From Chitinophaga sp. SYP-B3965 (lineage in GTDB: Bacteria > Bacteroidota > Bacteroidia > Chitinophagales > Chitinophagaceae), in the NCBI RefSeq assembly GCF_009647655.1, contig NZ_WJFD01000002.1, positions 124,001 to 188,000 of the forward strand: 64,000 bases of DNA, given 5' to 3'. Made by a program: the position numbers and the translations under genes. Below are positions 18,319-25,471 of the stretch, in pieces; the first letter of the stretch is position 1; the number at the start of each line of letters is the position of its first letter. The notes below the pieces were generated by a model. That model ran no database searches and was not told the origin of the DNA. It saw nothing but the letters and a program-made list of their open reading frames with translations.

Positions 18319-18645
18319 AATATCCAGGGAGGAATCCCCGAAGCACTGTTAGTCATATTCATTACATTATAACCCAAAAGAAAGCTTGCTGCCTGTATGC
18401 TAAAGGAGAAAAGGAGGAAGAAAACGAGTCAGAAAAAACACCGGGGAAGACTCCCCGGATCACATTTTTTCTCCATCTATGAAAATATTTTAATGATCTT
18501 ATAACCACGGGAGGAAAAATATCCGGAGAAGAATCCCCGGATCCCCGTTAAGGTTATGAAATCGTACTTGTGATCTTAATAATTTTATGCCCCTTCAAAA
18601 GCCAGGAAAGAGATATCCAGAGAAGAATCCCCGGATCACTGTTAT
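18319..18645. repeat. four REP-like palindromic repeats
   Basis: Four related ~30-nt units lie at about 18319-18353, 18439-18465, 18519-18550 and 18612-18645. The shared core is roughly ATATCC-RGAGAAGAATCCCCGGATCACTGTTA. Unit 2 has a perfect palindrome CCGGGGA/TCCCCGG (18441-18458); unit 3 has ATCCGG/CCGGAT (18521-18542). Units 1, 3 and 4 share the AATCCCCG-containing half and the upstream TATCC. Unit 4 ends a few bases from the stop codon of the RAYT-type gene. The rest of this 400-bp stretch holds no gene. Confidence 0.8.
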
Positions 18646-18649
18646 CTCG

Positions 18650-19186
18650 TTATATCCGTTTTACTAAATATTTTTCCGGCTGTTCATCAAAACAATCCCG
18701 ATAATCCGTCATCATACACTCCGGATCATGCCCCCTGAGATAAAAGGATGCAGAAGAAAAAGCATAGTCTGTTGCACAGCTGCAAAGCCCCGCGGAAACA
18801 GGAGCTTCATGTAACTGCCCCAGCTTTTCTTCCGCCGCACCGGGATCAGGAATGCTCGTTGAAAAGGACGCTTTCTCCCAGAACTGGAACTGCCGGTCGT
18901 GCAGATCGCTTCTATAAAGTTGCAGTTCCTTCCTATCCTCTGCCCAAAGTTTCCGCTTGATCCGCTGGGCAGTGAATTTCAGCAGCATCTGCCGGATGTT
19001 CTTACCTTCCCACTCCGGTTGTTTTTTCCAGAGCAGATGAAATTCATCTTCCATGATCACATATCCGTATAGCCATATCCGTTTCTCCATTACCATGAAC
19101 GCGAGACTGTTCATCACAATCTCTTTATGTTCATCCTTTCTTAATAACAGCCTGTTATTACTACAGCTGGCAGTAAAAAGTTCCAT
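18650..19186 (-). CDS. REP-associated tyrosine transposase-like protein (RAYT), apparently degenerate
   Basis: 178 aa from MELFTASCSNN, the start chosen because Bacteroidota RAYTs begin in this way; an upstream in-frame ATG at 19267 would add 27 residues. Y1_Tnp/IS200-like features are YGYVIMEDEFHLLWK, then SFSTSI, HEAPV and DYAFSSASFYLRG. In active members the first motif reads VIMPNHIHLIW with an HxH metal pair; here the first His is Glu48 (EFH, only H50 kept). The nucleophile Tyr of the YIHxNP motif is replaced by Gln124 (GQLHEAP). So the fold is kept but catalysis looks lost, or altered. REP-like repeats flank its 3' side. Confidence 0.85.
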   Translation of the reverse strand: MELFTASCSNNRLLLRKDEHKEIVMNSLAFMVMEKRIWLYGYVIMEDEFHLLWKKQPEWEGKNIRQMLLKFTAQRIKRKLWAEDRKELQLYRSDLHDRQFQFWEKASFSTSIPDPGAAEEKLGQLHEAPVSAGLCSCATDYAFSSASFYLRGHDPECMMTDYRDCFDEQPEKYLVKRI

Positions 19187-19256
19187 ATCGTTTTTTTGAG
19201 GATACGCATAACTTGCTGTGCGCTGAAATGCAGATCGGACAATGCAGACCGGGTGG

Positions 19257-19360
19257 CCTCCCCCCAAACATTTCCTCCGGATACAACCCCATATTCATCC
19301 AGTAATACAGGCCGGTGGAAAGTATATCATTTTGAACCCCAAATCCGTATTGGGGGGAGG
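19257..19360. repeat. inverted repeat upstream of the RAYT gene
   Basis: CCTCCCCCCAA (19257-19267) and TTGGGGGGAGG (19350-19360) are perfect inverted arms about 80 nt apart. A smaller hairpin CCCCAA/TTGGGG with a 7-nt loop lies at 19337-19355. This could be the 5' flanking palindrome of the RAYT unit. No gene was recognised in 19187-19457. Confidence 0.5.
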
Positions 19361-19457
19361 TGTTATTGCAGAGATCCAGAATAACCCGGTCATAAAGTGC
19401 ATACGTTTATCTGCATACAGTGGAATATGCTTTGCTCATGCGTATTACGTGAATAAT

Positions 19458-19637
19458 TTATTTGCCTTTTTTGAATTGACGGGAAGGAAGCGGCCAGTCA
19501 TTTCCCTTGAAATGCGCAGCCACCATTAGTAGCAATTTACTCAAACCTCTTTCCGGCAAACTTTCGGCAGGAATATCGCCCAGATAGAAAGATTCCGATA
19601 GTCTACCTGTGATAAAGGTCTTTCCTGGTTTCTTCAT
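19458..19637 (-). CDS. small hypothetical protein, 59 aa
   Basis: The frame is read from MKKPGKTFITGRLSES; an in-frame ATG 54 nt upstream exists, but the region before the chosen start is A-rich and fits a leader better. The protein is basic at both ends with a hydrophobic helix in the middle (LSKLLLMVAAHF). No family was recognised. It lies between the RAYT unit and the histidine kinase, both on the same strand. Confidence 0.4.
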   Translation of the reverse strand: MKKPGKTFITGRLSESFYLGDIPAESLPERGLSKLLLMVAAHFKGNDWPLPSRQFKKGK

Positions 19638-19805
19638 GATTGGTGGTTTTTGTGTGGTTGTTGGGTAACAAAATTTGAAATATTTATGCATGCAATTTAG
19701 GATGCAAAAACGAAAAACCGATCGTTCAGTTTATTCATTATCACTGGGGTGTTAAGACCTGTTTGCAACAAAATCTATCAGTAGACAGAGAAAATATCGG
19801 GAGAT

Positions 19806-21743
19806 TTATATCGTGTACTCAAACGTCGTATAATGTGTGCCATCACTTTTCACAGCAATAGCGCCACCCATCTTCTCAATGAAATCCTTGCAGATGATCA
19901 ATGCGAGGCCTGCACCACGGCCTGTTTCACGGGTTAACGTGCCGGGTGTTTTATAATCAAATATATACGGCTGGTCATTTGCAGAAATACCACTGCCTTC
20001 ATTCGTGATAGAAACAAATGCATGTGCTGCTTCTCTTGCAGAAAAAATAGTGATACGGCTCCCTCTCAGTGAAAATTTAACGGCATTATGCAAGAGGTTA
20101 CGATTTACAAATTGCAGCATTTCATGATCTGCCTGTATCTTCAGGTCCTGCGGTATATGCATTTCCACGATCAGTCCTTTATCATTGATCTCCTGGAGCA
20201 GCGGCTCCTTCGCTTCATTCCAGAGATCACGCAAAGAGTATACCTGCGGGGAATATTCAAAACCTGCCAGCTGTGATTTTATCCAGCGGAGCACTGTTTC
20301 AAACAACACCAATGTTTCTGTTGCCCTCGAGGCAATGTTCACCGCTATCTCCCGAAATTGCTCTGCCTGTATATCTTTCTGCGTAAACAATTCCGTTACT
20401 TTAATAATATGCGCCAGCGGCATGCGGAAATCATGTGCCAGGATACTTAATAATTTATTCTTGAAATCATCATGATGCTGCAGTTCTTTATTCTTCATAG
20501 CAATCATCTTTGCTGCATTCCTGAAGTGTTTGGTGTTCTGTTTGGAATTTCTGAAAGAGCGGTAATAAGTAGCCAGCAATCCCGCCAGCAAAACACTGCA
20601 CACGGTGAGAAAGATGATCAGCATGATCCTTTTATTCTTTTCCAGCCTGTCTGTAGCAATGGTTTGTTCCTGCAGCGCATTATTTAACCGGAGCGTTTTC
20701 AATTCCTGTTCATGCAGGAAGGATTCCAGGTAATCCAGTTCTCCCTGCGTACGAAGCTCTTCCTGATGTGTTGCGATCTCACTCATGATATCCGCATATG
20801 GAATAGCCGCAGCTGCATTAATGGCTTTATAATACCGGTAAAGGGCTGTGACCGGACGGGTCATTAATTTTTTATATCCTCCCATCACGGCAGCATCCAG
20901 CATTTTCTGTTTATAGAGGATGCTATCCGCCATGCCGGCTTCTGTTGCATAAAGGTCCAGTTGTGCATTGGCATATACTGCCAGGTATACCATCCCTTCT
21001 TCCAGGGCGTGTGCAGATAATATTTTCAGATCTTCCATAGCCTGCGGCACTTCCTTATTCCGCGATCTTTCATGCGCAATGAACAGACCGGTATAAGTGA
21101 TCATACGATCATCATGATACCTGATGGCAATGTCCCTCGCTTTGTGTAATGCCCAGCGCGCAGAATCCTGCCGCGTACTGTCTTCCGCAAACATCCTGTA
21201 ATAATTGGCCAGCATGGAGGACCAGGAGGAATCGCTTAAAAGACGGCTGCCAATAGCCAGGGCTTCTGTTATTAAAGGAGCAGCTATCTCCGGACGCCCT
21301 TCATAATGATAATAAGCGCCGATGTTATAAGTAGCCTGGCAAATTCCCGCGGAGTCGCGCATGCTTTTGAAACGTTGCAGCGCTTCCATGTAAAAACGAT
21401 GGGCCAGCCGGCCGTTATTCAGGAAAGTAAAACAGGTGCCGAGATTCATATAAGCCTCCGCTAATCCTTTAGGATAATGGATCCGGTCTGATAACAGCTG
21501 TGCTTCTTTTGCATATTTGCCACTACTGTCCAGCTGCACAGCAATATATAATGAGCTAAGGCGGTTCAGTGCATCTGCATAACGCATACTGTCTTTACCG
21601 AGCTGGGGAAGTTTTGCTTTTACTGTATTGATCAATTTTGTTTGTGTATATGCCTGCCGGGGAATAGAGATCAGCAGGAACATGCATAAGGAAACGGAGC
21701 ACAGGTATGTGCGCAGCAGAAAGGAAAGGGGTGATTTTGTCAT
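19806..21743 (-). CDS. TPR-containing sensor histidine kinase (orphan)
   Basis: 645 aa. An N-terminal signal segment (residues ~5-32) leads to a periplasmic helical region with several tetratricopeptide repeats (~45-300, e.g. AEAYMNLGTCFTFLNNGRLA). One membrane helix follows (~375-395), then a short linker and a kinase core: H-box LAHDFRMPLAHI, N-box NRNLLHNAVKF, G1 NEGSGI (Asn in place of the usual first Asp) and G2 GRGAGLALIICKDF. It should autophosphorylate on the H-box His and pass phosphate to a regulator, but none lies beside it. It is divergent from two double-glycine peptide genes and shares a 355-bp control region with them. Confidence 0.9.
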   Translation of the reverse strand: MTKSPLSFLLRTYLCSVSLCMFLLISIPRQAYTQTKLINTVKAKLPQLGKDSMRYADALNRLSSLYIAVQLDSSGKYAKEAQLLSDRIHYPKGLAEAYMNLGTCFTFLNNGRLAHRFYMEALQRFKSMRDSAGICQATYNIGAYYHYEGRPEIAAPLITEALAIGSRLLSDSSWSSMLANYYRMFAEDSTRQDSARWALHKARDIAIRYHDDRMITYTGLFIAHERSRNKEVPQAMEDLKILSAHALEEGMVYLAVYANAQLDLYATEAGMADSILYKQKMLDAAVMGGYKKLMTRPVTALYRYYKAINAAAAIPYADIMSEIATHQEELRTQGELDYLESFLHEQELKTLRLNNALQEQTIATDRLEKNKRIMLIIFLTVCSVLLAGLLATYYRSFRNSKQNTKHFRNAAKMIAMKNKELQHHDDFKNKLLSILAHDFRMPLAHIIKVTELFTQKDIQAEQFREIAVNIASRATETLVLFETVLRWIKSQLAGFEYSPQVYSLRDLWNEAKEPLLQEINDKGLIVEMHIPQDLKIQADHEMLQFVNRNLLHNAVKFSLRGSRITIFSAREAAHAFVSITNEGSGISANDQPYIFDYKTPGTLTRETGRGAGLALIICKDFIEKMGGAIAVKSDGTHYTTFEYTI

Positions 21744-21832
21744 GCTTCAAACGTGTATCAGGCCAGTACAATGGCTCTTCTCAATATCAAGGCTAATTTC
21801 CAATTATTTTGTTAACCGTTTGCTAATCCAAC

Positions 21833-21901
21833 CTGTTCAAGTTCTGTTCAATAAATGAACGGAATCCTACCTATCTATCTGATAATGAACAAAATGAACA
21901 G
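21833..21901. promoter_or_regulatory. cluster of TGTTCA/TGAACA motifs
   Basis: CTGTTCAA occurs at 21833-21840 and 21844-21851 (11-bp period). TGAAC words follow at 21856-21860, 21886-21891 and 21895-21901. CTGTTCA (21844-21850) and TGAACAG (21895-21901) are inverted copies. The cluster lies about 90-160 nt upstream of the histidine kinase and 200 nt upstream of the peptide genes, a position suited to a shared operator. Confidence 0.45.
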
Positions 21902-22026
21902 TTGCTGATCGATTGCACTGTATTAATTTAGAGGTTATCATAGAAGAATGATCATGGAAGTCCCCGTCGCAACGTTCGCCAAACGTTGGGCTCCTTTTCC
22001 TGTAAACTACTGGTGTTAATGAATGG

Positions 22027-22049
22027 TGGCCATAATCCTGTTATGGCCA
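22027..22049 (+). other. 9-bp perfect hairpin before first peptide gene
   Basis: TGGCCATAA (22027-22035) and TTATGGCCA (22041-22049) flank TCCTG. It ends 50 nt before the first double-glycine peptide gene. It may be an operator or a leader stem. A palindromic AACGTT pair lies about 50 nt upstream of it. Confidence 0.5.
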
Positions 22050-22098
22050 GGAAAAAACGGCGGCCTGCTAAAATGTTTTTAACCAAAAATCCTATCAT

Positions 22099-22380
22099 AT
22101 GGAAAATTTACAAGCACACAACTATGGCTGCCAGGAAATGAACGCAGCCGATGTAAAAGATGTTAACGGCGGATTCTTTTTGTTCAGCCTTACCAACACA
22201 GGTGGTAAGATCACAGCTGGTGCGCAACTGGATACTAACGCCCTCACTTCCGGACTGCCTTTACCAGGTGGTGGCGGTGGATTGCCAGGCCTTGGTGGTT
22301 TAGGCAGTTTGCTCACCCCGGTTACCAGCCTCCTCAACAGTTTGTTAGGCAGCCTCGGTGGTGGATTACTCGGAATGTAA
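22099..22380 (+). CDS. double-glycine leader peptide, bacteriocin-like precursor 1
   Basis: 93 aa. Residues 1-25 form a double-glycine leader (starts MENLQAHNYGCQEM, ends KDVNGG), the signal cut and exported by peptidase-containing ABC transporters. The predicted mature part (68 aa) has an FTNT-like strand segment, then a Gly/Leu/Pro-rich hydrophobic end (LPGGGGGLPGLGG, LLTPVTSLLNSLLG) with GxxxG-type spacing as in two-peptide class IIb bacteriocins. It has no Cys in the core, so no lanthionine. The paralogue lies 70 nt downstream and each gene has its own terminator. No transporter or modifying enzyme is in the window. The family resembles Bacteroidota natural-product precursors with GG leaders; activity is unknown. 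Confidence 0.8.
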   Translation: MENLQAHNYGCQEMNAADVKDVNGGFFLFSLTNTGGKITAGAQLDTNALTSGLPLPGGGGGLPGLGGLGSLLTPVTSLLNSLLGSLGGGLLGM

Positions 22381-22392
22381 TCACAAAATTTC

Positions 22393-22427
22393 AGTGACGC
22401 CCTCTTCCCGGGCGTCACTCTTTTTTT
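22393..22427 (+). terminator. terminator between the two peptide genes
   Basis: AGTGACGCCC (22393-22402) pairs with GGGCGTCACT (22410-22419), then C and seven Ts. It is strong, so read-through or a second promoter is needed for the second peptide. Confidence 0.93.
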
Positions 22428-22450
22428 ACTTTTCACTCAAACCCTGTTAT

Positions 22451-22726
22451 ATGCAAAACTTACAAGCAAACAATTACGGATGTCAGGAACTGGATCTGCA
22501 AACTGCCCGTGACGTAAACGGCGGTTTAATTGATCTCGGTTTCCTGAAACTTGATTTTACCAATACAAATGGTAAGATCAACGTAGGTATTACAGTAGAC
22601 CCTAACGGACTCACCAGCCTTCCTGGTGGCGGCGGAACAGGTGGCCTCGGCAATCTGCTTTCTCCCGTTACCAATCTCCTGAACAGTTTGCTCGGTGGAT
22701 TGGGCGGTATTGCCTTACCATTATAA
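22451..22726 (+). CDS. double-glycine leader peptide, bacteriocin-like precursor 2
   Basis: 91 aa from the ATG at 22451, chosen because it aligns with the start of the first peptide; the frame is open further up but that part overlaps the terminator. The leader MQNLQANNYGCQEL... ends ARDVNGG at residue 25. The mature part shares TNTNGKI, LPGGGG and LLSPVTNLLNSLLGGLGG with peptide 1. Conserved NYGCQE in the leader and a conserved hydrophobic C-terminus with a variable middle suggest a recent tandem duplication under selection. Confidence 0.8.
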   Translation: MQNLQANNYGCQELDLQTARDVNGGLIDLGFLKLDFTNTNGKINVGITVDPNGLTSLPGGGGTGGLGNLLSPVTNLLNSLLGGLGGIALPL

Positions 22727-22751
22727 TCCGGAATTATCTCAACGGTTTTTT

Positions 22752-22780
22752 AAAGGTTGTCTGCAAAGACAGCCTTTTTT
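22752..22780 (+). terminator. terminator after second peptide gene
   Basis: AAAGGTTGTCT, loop GCAA, AGACAGCCTTT (one G-T pair), then TTT. Confidence 0.9.
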
Positions 22781-22781
22781 A

Positions 22782-22808
22782 TTTGTGTATACTGAATCCT
22801 TACTTTTG
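22782..22808 (+). promoter_or_regulatory. promoter before xth
   Basis: TACTTTTG (22801-22808) is a perfect -7 element, with TTTG at 22782-22785 (15-nt spacer, slightly short). The start codon is 15 nt downstream. Confidence 0.6.
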
Positions 22809-22823
22809 CGTAAACTATTAACC

Positions 22824-23585
22824 ATGAGAATCGTCACCTATAATGTTAATGGCCTCCGCTCTGCCATGACTAAAGGATTTACCGAATGGCTCAAAACCAA
22901 CCCTGCGGATGTCATCTGCCTCCAGGAAGTAAAGGCACACCGGGATAATGTAGACTTCCAGCAATTTGAGCAACTCGGCTACCAGGATTACTGGTTCCCT
23001 GCGCAAAAAAAAGGGTACAGCGGCGTGGCTATTCTCACCAAAACAAAACCGGACTTCCTGCAATACGGGAATGGCTATATGCAAAGTGATGCAGAAGGAA
23101 GAGTGATAAGAGCCGATTTTGGCGACATCACCATTATTAACACATACATCCCCTCCGGAACCACCGGCGACGAAAGACAAGCTTATAAGTACCAATGGCT
23201 GGATGAATTCTATGAGTACCTCCAGTTATTAAGAAAGGAAAGGCCGAACCTGGTCGTTGTGGGTGATTATAATATTGCACACATGCCCATCGATATACAT
23301 AACCCGGTGGCCAATAAAGACTCCTCTGGTTACCTCCCGGAAGAACGGGCCTGGATGAGTAAATTGTTCGATAACGGTTTTGTGGATACTTTCCGGAAGT
23401 TCCATCCGGAACCTGATCAATATAGCTGGTGGAGCTTCCGCGCTAATGCACGTAACAATAATAAAGGATGGCGTATCGATTATATTAATGTAACCGCTCC
23501 ATTACAGGACCGCCTTGCAGATGCCGCCATCTGGCAACAGGTAAAACATTCAGACCACTGTCCCGTATACCTTCAATTGAAATAA
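22824..23585 (+). CDS. xth: exodeoxyribonuclease III
   Basis: 253 aa from MRIVTYNVNGLRSAM; the longer open frame runs through a terminator and promoter, so it is not used. ExoIII/AP-endonuclease of the EEP fold, with metal and catalytic motifs CLQEVKAH, GVAILTK, VVGDYNIAHMPIDIHNP, and the end RIDYINVT and KHSDHCPVYLQL. Acts at abasic sites and 3' ends in base excision repair. It is followed at 2 nt by a DUF4286 gene, so the two are probably one unit. Confidence 0.95.
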   Translation: MRIVTYNVNGLRSAMTKGFTEWLKTNPADVICLQEVKAHRDNVDFQQFEQLGYQDYWFPAQKKGYSGVAILTKTKPDFLQYGNGYMQSDAEGRVIRADFGDITIINTYIPSGTTGDERQAYKYQWLDEFYEYLQLLRKERPNLVVVGDYNIAHMPIDIHNPVANKDSSGYLPEERAWMSKLFDNGFVDTFRKFHPEPDQYSWWSFRANARNNNKGWRIDYINVTAPLQDRLADAAIWQQVKHSDHCPVYLQLK

Positions 23586-23587
23586 GT

Positions 23588-23890
23588 ATGATCATATATA
23601 ATGTAACTTCTAAGGTTTCCCCCCTGATCAAGGACAGATGGCTGGAATGGATGAAGCAGGAACATATCCCGGAGATCATGGCCACAGGGCTTTTCCACGA
23701 TTACCGGATGGCCCGTTTGCTGGAACAGGATGATTCCGACGGCCCCACTTATACCGTCCAGTATTTCACTGATACCCTGGAAAACTACTACACTTATCTG
23801 CAGGAGCAGGCTCCGGCCCTTCGGCAAAAAGCTTTCGATGCTTTCGGAGACCAGTTTGTAGCCTTCAGAACGGTGATGCAGGTAGTATAG
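23588..23890 (+). CDS. DUF4286 family protein
   Basis: 100 aa. It begins MIIYNVTSKVSPLIKDRWLE and contains IPEIMATGLFHDYRM and TYTVQYFTD, the pattern of the small ferredoxin-like DUF4286 family common in Bacteroidota, with no known function. It starts 2 nt after xth and is probably co-transcribed. Confidence 0.88.
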   Translation: MIIYNVTSKVSPLIKDRWLEWMKQEHIPEIMATGLFHDYRMARLLEQDDSDGPTYTVQYFTDTLENYYTYLQEQAPALRQKAFDAFGDQFVAFRTVMQVV

Positions 23891-24113
23891 ATAATCAAAC
23901 TTATCCACAGGAAATCCACTATTTTCAGGCACTTCAGGCTTTGGTACAATAGTTGAAGTAAGGTCGTGATTTAGTGCCAGATGCATTAAAACTCAATGCA
24001 GTAGCGCGTTTCGTTCTGAGCATACTATATGCTCATTTGATACGTTGTTACCTGCAATCAGCTGTAAACGTTACCTGTAGGGTTTTTCAGCCTCTAAAAA
24101 AAAGTTTTAAAAA

Positions 24114-24144
24114 TTTGGTAATCTTATAAAACGCGCTATATTTG
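24114..24144 (+). promoter_or_regulatory. strong promoter before HU gene
   Basis: TTTG (24114-24117), 19-nt spacer and TATATTTG (24137-24144) fit the Bacteroidota consensus exactly. It is 42 nt before the HU start. The 220 nt upstream (from 23891) hold no recognised gene. Confidence 0.85.
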
Positions 24145-24186
24145 CTCACATCAAACATTTTCTCACTAGTTAAATCTTAACTAACT

Positions 24187-24456
24187 ATGAACAAAGCCGA
24201 ATTGATCGACAAACTCGCCAAAGATGCTGGCGTTACTAAAACACAAGCTAACGATGCTTTGGATTCCTTCACTAAAGCTGTTGCTGACACCCTGAAAAAA
24301 GGTGGTAAAGTAACTTTAGTTGGTTTCGGTACTTTCTCTGTTTCCAAACGTGCTGCACGTAACGGTAGAAACCCCCAAACCGGCCAGATCATCAAGATCA
24401 AAGCTAAAAAAGTGGCTAAATTCAAAGCCGGTAAAGCGTTGTCTGACAAACTCTAA
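24187..24456 (+). CDS. HU family DNA-binding protein
   Basis: 89 aa. A histone-like nucleoid protein that bends DNA as a dimer. It starts MNKAELIDKLAKDAGVTKTQ, has the beta-arm signature GFGTFSVSKRAARNGRNPQTG with the intercalating proline, and ends KFKAGKALSDKL. It has its own strong promoter and a terminator, consistent with high expression. Confidence 0.97.
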   Translation: MNKAELIDKLAKDAGVTKTQANDALDSFTKAVADTLKKGGKVTLVGFGTFSVSKRAARNGRNPQTGQIIKIKAKKVAKFKAGKALSDKL

Positions 24457-24478
24457 GAGTTGGCGACCCAACTTATTT

Positions 24479-24512
24479 AAGCAAGGAACATTATTTGTTT
24501 CTTGCTTTTTTT
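24479..24512 (+). terminator. terminator after HU
   Basis: AAGCAAGGAA pairs with TTTCTTGCTT (one mismatch), then Ts. The T-run overlaps a -7-like TATTTTTG (24512-24519) that could serve the next gene. Confidence 0.8.
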
Positions 24513-24519
24513 ATTTTTG
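24512..24519 (+). promoter_or_regulatory. -7 element candidate for bTHX gene
   Basis: TATTTTTG matches TAnnTTTG and lies directly in the T-run of the HU terminator, 67 nt before the bTHX start. No well-spaced -33 element was found, so support is modest. Confidence 0.4.
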
Positions 24520-24586
24520 CAGTGCAGAAACGCCCGAAAAAGCGCACTTTTGTGAAAGATCATTCATCAATTAAACATTTAAAATC

Positions 24587-24703
24587 ATGGGTAGAGGAGA
24601 TATCAAAACCAAGAAAGGTAAGATCACTAAAGGATCTTTTGGTAAAGTTCGTCCGGCTAAAACCAAGAAAAACGTTGCTCCTAAAGCGGAGCCTAAGGCC
24701 TAG
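24587..24703 (+). CDS. 30S ribosomal protein bTHX
   Basis: 38 aa, a gene too short for usual gene finders. The protein starts MGRGDIKTKKGKITKGSFG, continues KVRPAKTKKN and ends in an A/K/P/E tail. This matches the bTHX (Thx, S31e-like) small-subunit peptide of Thermus and Bacteroidota, which sits in the head of the 30S subunit. The lysine-rich MGxGDxKTKKGKI start is diagnostic. A 17-bp terminator follows. Confidence 0.93.
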   Translation: MGRGDIKTKKGKITKGSFGKVRPAKTKKNVAPKAEPKA

Positions 24704-24723
24704 TTTATCTTTGCCAGATATAG

Positions 24724-24764
24724 GGGATTCCGGGTATTTGCCTGCAAATACCCGGAATCCCTTT
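24724..24764. terminator. bidirectional terminator between bTHX gene and pdxH
   Basis: A perfect 17-bp stem (24724-24740 with 24745-24761) with loop CCTG, followed by TTTATTG on the plus side. It lies between two converging genes and can end both. Confidence 0.9.
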
Positions 24765-24769
24765 ATTGT

Positions 24770-25423
24770 TTAAGGGGCCAGGCGGCTGATCTTCCAGTTG
24801 CCATCTTCTCCTAAAGTATACAATAACCGGTCGTGCAACCGGCTGCTCCTTCCCTGCCAGAACTCCATCTGCAAAGGTTTTACGAGATATCCGCCCCAAT
24901 GTTCCGGCCGTTCTAATGTTTTTCCTTCCAATGCTTTCACCTTTTCTTCCAGGAATGACCGGCCGGGAATCACTTCGCTCTGCGGAGAAGCAATTGCTCC
25001 CATCTGGCTCCCAACGGGCCTGGAACTGAAATATTCATCACTGATAGCTGCCGCAGCTTTGCTAACGGTACCTTCTATACGAACCTGCCGTTGCAGCTCT
25101 TTCCAGAAAAATAACAACGTCACCTGCGGATTAGCAGCCAACTCATGTCCCTTCCGGCTCTCATAATTTGTAAAGAACAGGAAACCGTCCTCGTCAAAAC
25201 TTTTCAATAACACTATCCGGGCTGATGGTTTGCCATCCGGCGTACTCGTAGCCAGCGTCATGGCATTGGGCTCATCCAGTTCACTCTGGATCACTTCCAC
25301 CCACCAGCGGTCAAATTGTTGTACCGGCCCTGCTGCCATCTCTTCCTCATTAAGCGTGGCCAGCTTATAATCCAGCCGCAGATCTGCTATCTTTTGATTG
25401 ATCATCTGGTTACTTTTTGACAA
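24770..25423 (-). CDS. pdxH: pyridoxamine 5'-phosphate oxidase
   Basis: 217 aa. An FMN enzyme that makes pyridoxal 5'-phosphate from PNP/PMP. Motifs are PNAMTLATSTPDGKPSARIV, FLFFTNYESRKGHEL, EEYFSSRP-type ISDEYFSSRPVGSQ and the C-terminal substrate motif FWQGRSSRLHDR. Length fits the family. A second ATG six codons inside would also serve as start. Confidence 0.97.
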   Translation of the reverse strand: MSKSNQMINQKIADLRLDYKLATLNEEEMAAGPVQQFDRWWVEVIQSELDEPNAMTLATSTPDGKPSARIVLLKSFDEDGFLFFTNYESRKGHELAANPQVTLLFFWKELQRQVRIEGTVSKAAAAISDEYFSSRPVGSQMGAIASPQSEVIPGRSFLEEKVKALEGKTLERPEHWGGYLVKPLQMEFWQGRSSRLHDRLLYTLGEDGNWKISRLAP

Positions 25424-25471
25424 AATTAAGGCATATATCCCCTAATTTACATCAGCTTTAAATCAGCATCC

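Noticed and set aside
23901..23909. DnaA box (TTATCCACA) as origin signal
   Set aside because: A single perfect box with no cluster, no AT-rich unwinding element and no dnaA or dnaN nearby. Another single copy at 6374-6382 is likewise isolated.
24512..24703. bTHX as random lysine-rich frame
   Set aside because: Rejected as random, because the MGxGDIKTKKGKI start matches the ribosomal family and terminators lie on both sides; it was therefore kept as a gene.
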